From a bacterium (GTDB lineage: Bacteria; Patescibacteriota; Gracilibacteria; UBA1369; PNNO01): DNA of 64,000 nt. The position numbers were made by a program, and so were the translations under genes. Of the stretch, positions 55,431 through 62,781 are shown in pieces; positions within the stretch are counted from its first letter, which is position 1; every line of letters begins with the position of its first letter. Location: the NCBI GenBank assembly GCA_013824265.1, contig PNNO01000001.1, positions 105,051 through 169,050 of the forward strand, written 5' to 3'. Under the pieces are notes generated by a model. It was not told where the DNA came from. It did no database searches and saw only the letters and a list, made by a program, of their open reading frames with translations.

Positions 55431-58292
55431 ATGCACAACAAAACAATAGAAGAACTGTTTAGCGAATTTAAAACTTCAAAAGAGGGACTTTCTCAAGATG
55501 AAGCCCTTTTTCGACTTAAAAAATATGGAACAAATGAACTTAAAGTAAAAAAACAAACTCCTCTTTGGCTTTCTTTCCTTCAGGAGTTCACGGATTTAAT
55601 GGTGGTTATACTTATAATCGCAGCCTTAATAGCGGGTTTTTCCGGAGAGATGCGAGAAGCAACAGTCATTCTTGTCATCGTTTTTATTAACGCCATTATT
55701 GGTTTTATTCAAAAATTTAAAGCGGAAAGAGCAATAGAAGCGCTTAAAAAACTAATCGCGCCGACCGCAAGAGTAATAAGAGACGGCAAGGAAATGCAGA
55801 TAGACGCCAAAACGCTTGTTCCGGGCGACATAATAATTTTAATGGAGGGCGATAAAATAACCGCAGATGCCAGGGTTATAGAAGAAAATGAACTTGAAAC
55901 ACAGGAGGCGGCGCTAACGGGCGAATCAATGCCGGTGGCAAAACAGATTGAAGCCCAAAATGAAATCCGCACAGGCTCAGGCGCAAGCACGAGCGCAAGT
56001 GTGAAATCAAACATGATATACATGGGAACGGATGTTGTACATGGATCAGGCAAAGCAATTGTGATTTACACCGGCATGGACACAAAATTCGGACAGATTG
56101 CGCACCTTACTACAACCACAAAGAAAGACAAAAGTCCTCTTCAAAAGGAACTCTTTAGAATCGGCGTATTCGTTGGAAAAGTTACGTTGGTTATTTCCGC
56201 GATACTTATTGCAACGGGATACTTTATTCAGGGGCAAAAATTTGTTGATACATTTTTATTTGCGACCTCAGTGGCGGTTGCCGCAGTGCCGGAAGGCTTG
56301 CCCGCAACGGTCACCATAGCTCTTGCTCTTGGAGTGCAAAGGCTGGCAAGAAAAAACGCCATAGTAAAGCAGCTTGCTTCCGTTGAAACACTTGGCTCAA
56401 CAACGCATATTTGCACGGACAAAACGGGAACGCTCACTAAAAACGAGATGACTGTAAAAGAGATGTACGTTGATCAATACTTCGCTCAAATTGGAGGCAC
56501 CGGATATAAACCTTGGGGAACTTTGCTTGTTAAAACAAAAGACAATCAAACCTATACAATAGGAGATTTGGACTCGGACGAGGAAGATTTTGACTTGAGA
56601 AAAAAACAACTCGGGAAATTTAAAAAAGACACCACTCCCCTTTACGATGCGCTTGAAAGAATATGTACAATAGGCGCTCTTTGCAATAACGCAAAGCTAA
56701 CTTCAGACACAACAAACAATGAAACCATATACAAAATGCTTGGCGACCCAACGGAAGGATCGCTCATAACAATGGTTAAAAAAATGGGCTTTTCCGAAGG
56801 TGATTTCGCGGACATGTACGAAAAAGTTTACGAACTTGCTTTTGATTCCACTCGCAAAAGAATGAGTGTTGTTGAAAAAGAAAAATCTACGGGAGACTAT
56901 TATATGTTCACAAAAGGCGCTCCGGATGAAGTGCTTAAGGTTTGCAATCAGATATTAATGAACGGACGAATAATAAAGCTCGACGAAGAAACCCGAGAAA
57001 AAATACTTGCCCGCAATGAAGACATGGCCAAAAGAGCATTGCGAGTAATTGGATTTGCTTTTAAGCAATCGGACAAAAAACAAAAATATCACGCTGAGAA
57101 TGATGAAAAAGACCTGGTTTTTGTTGGACTTACGGGAATGATAGATCCTCCACGGACAGACGTTAAACAGGCCGTTACAATGGCAAAACAAGCCGGGATA
57201 AAAGTTTATATTATTACCGGAGATCACGGACTAACCGCTGAAGCCATAGCAAAACAAATAGGGCTTGTAAAAGACAGTGGCGGTCACAAAATTATTACGG
57301 GACTGGAAGTTGAAAAAATGTCGGTAGAGGAAATTCAAAAGTTGTTTGAGGACGAAAAAGACGGAATTATTTTCGCCAGAACCTCACCGGAAGATAAGCT
57401 TAAAATAGTTTCCGCGTTAAAGAAAAATGGACACGTTGTTGCGGTTACGGGGGACGGAGTTAATGACGCTCCCGCCCTTAAAAGAGCCGACATTGGAATA
57501 GCAATGGGCATTACCGGAACCGATGTAAGCAAGGAGGCATCAAACATGGTCCTTGCCGACGACAGCTTTTCAACAATCATAAATGCCGTTAAAGAAGGTA
57601 GAACGATTTACGAAAATCTTAAGAAATTTATTTTCTATATTTTCTCGTGCAACATAGGAGAATTAGTTACCGTGTTTGCTGCCATTATTCTTGGTTTACC
57701 GGCGCCTCTAACTGCAATACTTATCTTAAGTGTGGATGTTGGTACGGACGTTTTACCGGCCCTTGCGCTTGGTATAGACACGCCTGAAAAAGGAATTATG
57801 AACAGACCTCCGCGTGATCCGAAAACAAAAATTATGGACAAGGCATTTGTTGCAAGATTTATTTATGTGGGACTGTTTATTGGAACACTTGTTGTCGGAA
57901 CTTACTTCTGGTCTTTGTTGTCACAAGGGTGGCAATGGGGACAAGCACTTGATCCCGATTCGGAAATTTATATAGAGTCCTCAACGTTCGCATTTACCAT
58001 TTTGGTATTGATTCAAATGGTTAACGCATACAATTCAAGAAGTTCGCACGAGTCGGTTTTCTCACTTGGATTTTTCTCAAATTTATATTTGATTGGGGCC
58101 GTCTTTGTTTCACTGGGAGTTGTTTATCTGCTTGTCGAAGTACCTTTCTTCCAGGAGTGGATACACACAAAAGAGCTTGAGTGGTACGAGTGGTTTGTAA
58201 TCATCGGCGCTTCATTCTCAATTCTATTGGTTGAAGAATTACGCAAACTTGTAGTACGATCACGCATGAGACGTAATAAAGTTAATGCTTAA
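55431..58292 (+). CDS. cation-transporting P-type ATPase, type IIA (Ca2+-ATPase-like)
   Basis: ATP-driven cation pump. N-terminal cation ATPase domain, TGES actuator loop (LTGESMPVAKQ), VAAVPEGLPATVTIALALG ion-binding helix M4, phosphorylation site CTDKTGTLTKNEM (Asp330), KGAPDEVLK nucleotide site, and hinge TGDGVNDAPALKRADIGIAMG (start). The C-terminus has six hydrophobic segments, giving about ten in total. PEGLPATVT and length (953) favour the Ca2+/SERCA-PMR1 group; Na+ or K+ cannot be excluded. It overlaps the DUF167 gene by eight bases. Confidence 0.93.
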   Translation: MHNKTIEELFSEFKTSKEGLSQDEALFRLKKYGTNELKVKKQTPLWLSFLQEFTDLMVVILIIAALIAGFSGEMREATVILVIVFINAIIGFIQKFKAERAIEALKKLIAPTARVIRDGKEMQIDAKTLVPGDIIILMEGDKITADARVIEENELETQEAALTGESMPVAKQIEAQNEIRTGSGASTSASVKSNMIYMGTDVVHGSGKAIVIYTGMDTKFGQIAHLTTTTKKDKSPLQKELFRIGVFVGKVTLVISAILIATGYFIQGQKFVDTFLFATSVAVAAVPEGLPATVTIALALGVQRLARKNAIVKQLASVETLGSTTHICTDKTGTLTKNEMTVKEMYVDQYFAQIGGTGYKPWGTLLVKTKDNQTYTIGDLDSDEEDFDLRKKQLGKFKKDTTPLYDALERICTIGALCNNAKLTSDTTNNETIYKMLGDPTEGSLITMVKKMGFSEGDFADMYEKVYELAFDSTRKRMSVVEKEKSTGDYYMFTKGAPDEVLKVCNQILMNGRIIKLDEETREKILARNEDMAKRALRVIGFAFKQSDKKQKYHAENDEKDLVFVGLTGMIDPPRTDVKQAVTMAKQAGIKVYIITGDHGLTAEAIAKQIGLVKDSGGHKIITGLEVEKMSVEEIQKLFEDEKDGIIFARTSPEDKLKIVSALKKNGHVVAVTGDGVNDAPALKRADIGIAMGITGTDVSKEASNMVLADDSFSTIINAVKEGRTIYENLKKFIFYIFSCNIGELVTVFAAIILGLPAPLTAILILSVDVGTDVLPALALGIDTPEKGIMNRPPRDPKTKIMDKAFVARFIYVGLFIGTLVVGTYFWSLLSQGWQWGQALDPDSEIYIESSTFAFTILVLIQMVNAYNSRSSHESVFSLGFFSNLYLIGAVFVSLGVVYLLVEVPFFQEWIHTKELEWYEWFVIIGASFSILLVEELRKLVVRSRMRRNKVNA

Positions 58293-58539
58293 GAAATTCA
58301 TCGAGCAACATCATCCGGATTACCTTCGCGTAAAGGTTCTGCCAAAGTCAGCCAAAAATGAAGTGGTTGATATTTTGGACGACGACACAATCAAAATCCG
58401 CATAAAAGCGGTTCCGGAAAAAGGAAAGGCGAATAAAGAATTGATTTCGTTTCTGTCCAAAGAGCTTGATTTACCAAAGGAAAAAGTCCAGATTATCAGC
58501 GGCAAATCAGACCAACTAAAGTTAATCAAAATAGTTTGA
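58285..58539 (+). CDS. DUF167 (YggU) family protein
   Basis: An 84-residue protein with LRVKVLPKSAKNEVVDIL and IRIKAVPEKGKANKELISFLSKEL, then IISGKSDQLKLIKI, the full DUF167 pattern. The function of the family is unknown. Its ATG lies inside the end of the ATPase gene and its TGA stop overlaps the TTG start of rsmA, so the three are probably co-translated. Confidence 0.92.
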   Translation: MLKKFIEQHHPDYLRVKVLPKSAKNEVVDILDDDTIKIRIKAVPEKGKANKELISFLSKELDLPKEKVQIISGKSDQLKLIKIV

Positions 58540-59300
58540 AAAAAGACCGCGCATTATATTTATTGGAGAAACACGGACTAAGTCCAAACAAATCACTTGG
58601 TCAGAATTTTTTGTTGGATGAAAATGTTTTGGATAAGATTGTAGCGGCCGCAGATGTGGGCCCAGACGACAACGTGATTGAAGTCGGACCGGGGTTGGGA
58701 GTTTTAACGCGAAAATTAGCCGAGCGCGCAAAGCACGTTACAGCCATTGAACTTGATAGAGGCTTGGTAGCTTTGTTGGAACGAGAGAATGAGCAACTTG
58801 AAAATGTGAATTTTATTCATCAGGATGCGTTAAAGTACGATCCACCCGCTATTGCGTACAAACTGGTCGCGAATATTCCCTATTACATTACTTCCCCTTT
58901 GATATCTCACTTTTTAATGGCGGAAAACAGACCCACGAAAATGGTTTTATTGATGCAAAAAGAAGTGGCGGAAAAAATATGCGCGGAAGACGGCAAGTTA
59001 AATGTTTTAGCGCTTCATGTTCAGATTTTTGGAAAGCCGAGGATTGTTGCCCAAGTAAGTCCCGGTGCTTTTTATCCGGAACCAAATGTGGATTCGTCGG
59101 TATTAGAGATTGATGTTTTTAGTGAGCCGGTTGTAAAAGACTACATGTCGCTCTACAAAATAATCCACAGAGCTTTCTCACAAAAAAGAAAAAAACTCAC
59201 AAACACTCTGCCGGAGATGAAAGACAAGCTAATTGAACTAGGGCTGGGATCTCTTAGACCCGAAAGGCTTAGCATTGGGGATTGGAAGAGACTTATGTAA
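58536..59300 (+). CDS. rsmA: 16S rRNA dimethyladenosine transferase (KsgA)
   Basis: Dimethylates A1518 and A1519 of 16S rRNA. Starts at TTG 58536, overlapping the previous stop. LSPNKSLGQNFLLDE, SAM motif VIEVGPGLGVLTRKLAERA, LVANIPYYITSPLISHFL and PEPNVDSSVLEI are intact; length 254. The last 14 codons lie in a 43-bp repeat found again at 59801-59843. The protein now ends KRLM; the downstream copy would end KRLL. This fits insertion of a small element into the 3' end with restoration of the gene. Confidence 0.96.
   Translation: MKKDRALYLLEKHGLSPNKSLGQNFLLDENVLDKIVAAADVGPDDNVIEVGPGLGVLTRKLAERAKHVTAIELDRGLVALLERENEQLENVNFIHQDALKYDPPAIAYKLVANIPYYITSPLISHFLMAENRPTKMVLLMQKEVAEKICAEDGKLNVLALHVQIFGKPRIVAQVSPGAFYPEPNVDSSVLEIDVFSEPVVKDYMSLYKIIHRAFSQKRKKLTNTLPEMKDKLIELGLGSLRPERLSIGDWKRLM
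59253..59295 (+). repeat. direct repeat, left copy (attL-like), in rsmA
   Basis: Forty-three bases identical to 59801-59843. It encodes the rsmA C-terminus RPERLSIGDWKRL in frame. The bases just outside differ (C before, A after; T before and C after in the other copy), so the repeat is exactly bounded. Confidence 0.97.
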
Positions 59301-59325
59301 TGAATATCCAATTACGATCTTTACT

Positions 59326-59386
59326 AGTTAGTCGTCTCATGTACTAACTACTACGGTTTATCCGTAGCCGGCATGAAAGTGCACGG
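59326..59386 (+). promoter_or_regulatory. three consecutive hairpins in the leader of the inserted gene
   Basis: Stem 1: TAGTTAGT/ACTAACTA (59326-59333 with 59343-59350). Stem 2: CTACGG/CCGTAG (59351-59356 with 59362-59367). Stem 3: CCGGCA/TGC-A-CGG (59368-59373 with 59380-59386). They abut with no gap and stop nine bases before the Shine-Dalgarno. They could be a regulatory leader or recombination-site structure. Confidence 0.6.
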
Positions 59387-59394
59387 AAAAATTT

Positions 59395-59405
59395 AAAGGA
59401 AGGAG
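59395..59405 (+). promoter_or_regulatory. strong Shine-Dalgarno sequence
   Basis: AAAGGAAGGAG, seven bases before the ATG at 59413. It is the only near-perfect site seen in front of a gene in this window. Confidence 0.9.
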
Positions 59406-59412
59406 TTTAGTT

Positions 59413-59745
59413 ATGAGTAACAAAGTGAAGATGGTAACACGTATAGCTGGTCCCTTATCAACAAAATACCTCAAACTGCTTGAAAAAGCCCTTTTTTCAA
59501 AAGAGTCATATTCAGAACAAGCAGAGCTATGGGAGGTATGTCGCGGTACTGCCAGAGCACTCAGGCCGGAGAAACTAGGTATAATTGCCTACCAGGACAA
59601 CAAAGAAAGCCTGAGTCTGTACGACGTCCATAGTTGTACCTGGTTAAGCAAGTACGACTGCGGGAAGGAGCTGATCATAACGATCGCAGCAACTGCGATC
59701 CTCGCAGAAATGTACAGACTTGCCAAAATCCAAATAATTGGCTAA
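59413..59745 (+). CDS. hypothetical protein of the rsmA-inserted element, 110 residues
   Basis: Family not recognised. Soluble, with alternating helical stretches (STKYLKLLEKALFS, EQAELWEVCRGTARAL), a likely beta hairpin (LGIIAYQDNKESLSLYDV) and a hydrophobic C-terminal helix (IITIAATAILAEMYRLA) too short or polar to call membrane-spanning. Three Cys, one Trp pair. Codon use differs from neighbours (more G/C-ending Leu, Ala and Arg codons), and it has a Shine-Dalgarno, unlike host genes; both suggest transfer. It has no integrase, transposase or toxin motif. Confidence 0.75.
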   Translation: MSNKVKMVTRIAGPLSTKYLKLLEKALFSKESYSEQAELWEVCRGTARALRPEKLGIIAYQDNKESLSLYDVHSCTWLSKYDCGKELIITIAATAILAEMYRLAKIQIIG

Positions 59746-59764
59746 ACAGAGTCTTCACCACCCA

Positions 59765-59797
59765 CCTCCGGTTGTTAACACAGCCGGAGCCCTTTTT
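59765..59797 (+). terminator. Rho-independent terminator of the inserted gene
   Basis: CTCCGG (59766-59771) pairs with CCGGAG (59784-59789); the loop contains the palindrome TGTTAACA. Five T follow. It ends just before the right repeat. Confidence 0.85.
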
Positions 59798-60149
59798 AGT
59801 TCTTAGACCCGAAAGGCTTAGCATTGGGGATTGGAAGAGACTTCTTTAAATCATTTAACTTCAGAGCGCTTCGAATAAGGTCCATTCGTTTAAACAAAGA
59901 GTCTCCCTCTTTTCTTTTCTCGTTTATAGCTTCTTGATTTCTATTTTCGGTCTTGGTAACTTCCAAAACTTTTAAAGCGTTTTTTGCCTGAATAAAGGCA
60001 ACTTTCAGTAATACACGCATATCTTCAAGTTCCGTTCGGGCAGATTTTGCTTTTTCCGGATCCTTGTCTTGTAACTGCAAAATCAAAGAGTCCAGATAAA
60101 GTCTGTCTTCTTCCTCGGGCTGTCGTTGTCTGTTGACCTCTGCATTCAT
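59796..60149 (-). CDS. hypothetical coiled-coil protein, 117 residues, with altered C-terminus
   Basis: Family not recognised. Highly charged, Glu/Lys/Arg-rich and helical, with heptad-like spacing (DSLILQLQDKDPEKAKSARTELEDMRVLL in pieces). Its last codons (KSLPIPNAKPFGSK) lie in the right 43-bp repeat, antisense to the rsmA frame; the final Asn and TAA come from the inserted element. Without the insertion the frame would continue as GSKRSQP and stop at TAG in rsmA. A TATAAT lies upstream (60184-60189, minus strand). Confidence 0.65.
   Translation of the reverse strand: MNAEVNRQRQPEEEDRLYLDSLILQLQDKDPEKAKSARTELEDMRVLLKVAFIQAKNALKVLEVTKTENRNQEAINEKRKEGDSLFKRMDLIRSALKLNDLKKSLPIPNAKPFGSKN
59801..59843 (+). 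repeat. direct repeat, right copy (attR-like)
   Basis: Identical to 59253-59295. Read in frame it would finish rsmA as KRLL and stop at TAA 59847-59849, probably the original gene end. Confidence 0.97.
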
Positions 60150-60362
60150 AAGTTTTTGCTAACATTTGCCATTACATACGAATATTATAACATAAATTGC
60201 GGGTCGCGAAAAGTCGCGGGGAGTTAAGCATGGTAGTGCGCGGCATACTCAACCGAATGTTCATTAAGTACGATTCAGTCCCGGGACTGGATTTAAGAAA
60301 AATTCGGCTCTGTTAAGCCAATATCTGGACTTGGAGTGCTAAAATTTGCCGGTAGCACGATC
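60150..60362. other. intergenic region with palindromes
   Basis: No gene seen. It holds a minus-strand TATAAT (60184-60189), the repeated motif GTCGCG (AAAA between copies, about 60206-60221) and the palindrome CAGTCCCGGGACTG (60276-60289), which has the same TCCCGGGA centre as the trmD terminator and may end the pyr operon, though no clear T run follows. Confidence 0.4.
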
Positions 60363-61286
60363 TTAGCGAACCTTGTTGATGTCGTTGTTCATTGCCACAA
60401 CGGCAGCCCTTGCAGCCTTGGCATAATCTTCTTCTTTGTAGTCGATTGAATTTTCGTAAGCAAAAATTATATCGCGGGAAGAATTCACAATCGCACCTAA
60501 ACCGTCCTTGTTAAAGCATGGCTTAACGTCCTGTGCTCCTCCACCCTGGGCGCCGTAACCGGGCACAAGGAATATTGTATTCGGCATTAATTCTCGAAGT
60601 CGCGCCGCCTGATCCGGATAAGTGGCACCAACAACGGCGCCTATCGGGTTATATCCGCTTTCTCCTATATCCTCAGCGCCCCAGCTTTCAACCAGCATTC
60701 CCATAATCTCATAAACACTTCTCCCATCATTCATCACTAAATCCTGCAAATCACCAGATGAAGGATTCGAAGTCTTAACCAAAATAAAAATCCCTTTATT
60801 ATACTCAGCGCATTTTTCCGCGAACGGCTTAATCCCGTCCCATCCAAGATAAGGCGTAATCGTCACCGCATCGGCATCAAAAACCGACGTCTCCTCGCCA
60901 AACACATCAACCGTCCCCATATAACTGTCGGCGTATGCTTCCGCCGTTGAACCTATGTCATTTCGTTTTACATCCGCAATCACAATCAGCCCTTTTGAGT
61001 GAGCATATTCAATTGTCTGCCTGTAAGCCCGCATTCCTTCCTCTCCAAAAATTTCGTAGAAAGCAACCTGTGGTTTTACCACCGGAACAAGGTCGCAAAC
61101 GGCATCGATAATCCCACTGTTGAATTCCAAAATAGCTGCTGCCGCCGCCTTAAATTTATCCTTATTTTCCTTTAAAGCACTCTCCTGAATAAAGGAAGGG
61201 ATCTTGTTTAAGCGCGGATCCAAGCCCACACAAACCACGCTGTTTTTTTCCTTTATCGCCTTATTTAATTTGTCTGCAAAATTCAT
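60363..61286 (-). CDS. pyrF: orotidine 5'-phosphate decarboxylase, type 2
   Basis: Converts OMP to UMP, the last step of de novo pyrimidine synthesis. SVVCVGLDPRLNKIP at the start and the catalytic ADVKRNDIGSTAEAYA (Lys/Asp tetrad) plus FLVPGYGAQGGGAQDV mark the longer type 2 family. Length 307. Last gene of the pyrD-pyrK-pyrE-pyrF unit, 32 bases after pyrE. Confidence 0.95.
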   Translation of the reverse strand: MNFADKLNKAIKEKNSVVCVGLDPRLNKIPSFIQESALKENKDKFKAAAAAILEFNSGIIDAVCDLVPVVKPQVAFYEIFGEEGMRAYRQTIEYAHSKGLIVIADVKRNDIGSTAEAYADSYMGTVDVFGEETSVFDADAVTITPYLGWDGIKPFAEKCAEYNKGIFILVKTSNPSSGDLQDLVMNDGRSVYEIMGMLVESWGAEDIGESGYNPIGAVVGATYPDQAARLRELMPNTIFLVPGYGAQGGGAQDVKPCFNKDGLGAIVNSSRDIIFAYENSIDYKEEDYAKAARAAVVAMNNDINKVR

Positions 61287-61318
61287 ATTTATAAGTGATT
61301 ACCGAGTAACTAATATTG

Positions 61319-61948
61319 TTATTTTTTCCACGCGGGAGGATTTGAAATAAATCTTTTTACCTCATTTGCTTCTTCCTCCGTAATATAGTTTTTCTCCTTT
61401 GCAACTTCTAAAAGCACCTCGACGTTCGTTAAAGTCGAAAGCGCGGTTGAAGCATTTCTAAACGCTGTTTCCGACTCTTCCATTCCGTAAGAGAAAATCG
61501 CCAAAACTTCGTGGACGATTCCTTTTCCTTCACCTCTTATTGATTCAACGGAATTTAGAGAACTTCCACCTGTAGAAACCAAATCTTCAATAATCAAAAC
61601 CGTTTTTCCTTCAGGGAGCATTCCTTCAATTTGTTTTCCCGCACCGTGCTCCTTTGGCTTGCTTCTAACGTAAACCATCGGAAGATTCATTCTCTCCGCA
61701 ACAAAAGCTGCCCATGGAATTCCGGCGGTTGCAGTTCCGGCAAGAAATTCAGGCTTTAATCCCCTTTCTTTAATAAGATCGATAAAGCCGCCGACTATAA
61801 CGCTTCTTTCCTCAGGATAAGAAATTAAAACTCTGTTGTCCGTATAAATCGGAGAGATCAATCCTGAAGTGTACGTAAAAGGCTCTTTAACATTAAGCTT
61901 AACGGCATTCACTTTTAGGAGTATTTCCGCAACCTGTCTTGCTATCAT
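61319..61948 (-). CDS. pyrE: orotate phosphoribosyltransferase
   Basis: Joins orotate to PRPP giving OMP. KEPFTYTSGLISPIYTDNR at the N-terminus, AGTATAGIPWAAFVAERM, VYVRSKPKEHGAGKQIEG and the PRPP motif VLIIEDLVSTGGSSL are present. Length 209. Third gene of the operon, 18 bases after pyrK. Confidence 0.96.
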   Translation of the reverse strand: MIARQVAEILLKVNAVKLNVKEPFTYTSGLISPIYTDNRVLISYPEERSVIVGGFIDLIKERGLKPEFLAGTATAGIPWAAFVAERMNLPMVYVRSKPKEHGAGKQIEGMLPEGKTVLIIEDLVSTGGSSLNSVESIRGEGKGIVHEVLAIFSYGMEESETAFRNASTALSTLTNVEVLLEVAKEKNYITEEEANEVKRFISNPPAWKK

Positions 61949-61966
61949 GGTATTCTTAGTTATTAG

Positions 61967-62779
61967 TTATTTATTGAAGTATTGTTTTCTACCTTCAGCG
62001 TCACGACGATATTTCCCGAACTCCTCCAGCATATTAAGAACCTTGCTGTTCATAACAGGGCCGGAAACACACGTTCTTATTCCAAGTGGATCCATCACGC
62101 ACTGGCCACAAACTCCAAATCCGCATTTCATGTATCGTTCAATTGAAATTTGAGTCTGAACATTTGCTTTGTCGCCTATCTCACCAACGGCCTTCATTAA
62201 AAGTTCAGGTCCGCATGTCATTATTTTATTGATCTTTTTTTCTTTTAAAACTTTTTCAAGAGTTTCATTTATATGCCCTTTAAAGCCTTCCGATCCGTCG
62301 CTTGTAGCAATATAAACGGTTACATTTTTCATCTCACGAAGTTCGTCCACAAAGAGAAGTTTATTCTTTGTTTTAGCGGCCATCATAAAGTCAATTTTGC
62401 AATTTTTCTTTACGGCCTCATTGGCAAGAAAACGCAGTGGCGCAGCTCCATATCCGCCTCCAACAAGCACAAGATTTTCACCTTCCGCGTAATTAAACAT
62501 TGTTCCGTAAGGACCTCTTATACCAATTTTATCTCCTTCTTTGAGGCCACAAATTTGATTACTTGCCTCTCCGCGCGCAAAAACCGTAAGGGCAAACTGC
62601 TCTCCGTCATCAAAAGAAACCGAGATTGGAATTTCATCCACGCCCGGAAGCCAAAGCATAACAAACTGACCCGGCTTTGAATTCAAAGTATGATCAAAAT
62701 AAAAAGTCTTGGTGTTTTCAGCTTCTTCAACAACCTTTTTTATCTCAAGCACAATTGGCAATTCCGTTTTATTTTCCAT
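61967..62779 (-). CDS. pyrK: dihydroorotate dehydrogenase electron-transfer subunit
   Basis: Flavin/iron-sulfur subunit passing electrons from PyrD to NAD. The start is taken as ATG 62779 (MENKTELPIVLEIKK); a start 21 codons earlier would run into pyrD and add a basic, non-family head. FAD part: LNSKPGQFVMLWLPG, GDKIGIRGPYGTMF; NAD part: LVLVGGGYGAAPLRFL; the 2Fe-2S cluster: CGFGVCGQCVMDPLGIRTC, with four cysteines. Length 270. Confidence 0.94.
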   Translation of the reverse strand: MENKTELPIVLEIKKVVEEAENTKTFYFDHTLNSKPGQFVMLWLPGVDEIPISVSFDDGEQFALTVFARGEASNQICGLKEGDKIGIRGPYGTMFNYAEGENLVLVGGGYGAAPLRFLANEAVKKNCKIDFMMAAKTKNKLLFVDELREMKNVTVYIATSDGSEGFKGHINETLEKVLKEKKINKIMTCGPELLMKAVGEIGDKANVQTQISIERYMKCGFGVCGQCVMDPLGIRTCVSGPVMNSKVLNMLEEFGKYRRDAEGRKQYFNK

Positions 62780-62781
62780 AG

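Larger units (their letters stand above)
59253..59843 (+). mobile_element. small unit inserted in the 3' end of rsmA, bracketed by 43-bp direct repeats
   Basis: The repeats are 548 bases apart. The segment between them (59296-59800) holds a three-hairpin leader, a strong Shine-Dalgarno, one 110-residue gene and a terminator. Deleting one repeat plus this segment would leave an intact rsmA ending KRLL and a convergent gene ending in a longer C-terminus. This is the pattern of site-specific integration into a gene end. No recombinase gene is present, so it is non-autonomous or a remnant. A tandem duplication of host DNA is unlikely because the inside is not host-like. Confidence 0.75.

Noticed and set aside
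59296-59800. Integron gene cassette
   Set aside because: One-gene size is similar, but there is no attC-type site; the repeat is coding sequence of rsmA.
59253-59843. Insertion sequence with target-site duplication
   Set aside because: No terminal inverted repeats and no transposase; a 43-bp duplication is far longer than normal target duplications.
59634-59849. Frame running through the right 43-bp repeat, ending KRLL
   Set aside because: It begins inside the 110-residue gene in another frame; only the repeat part is meaningful, as the old end of rsmA.
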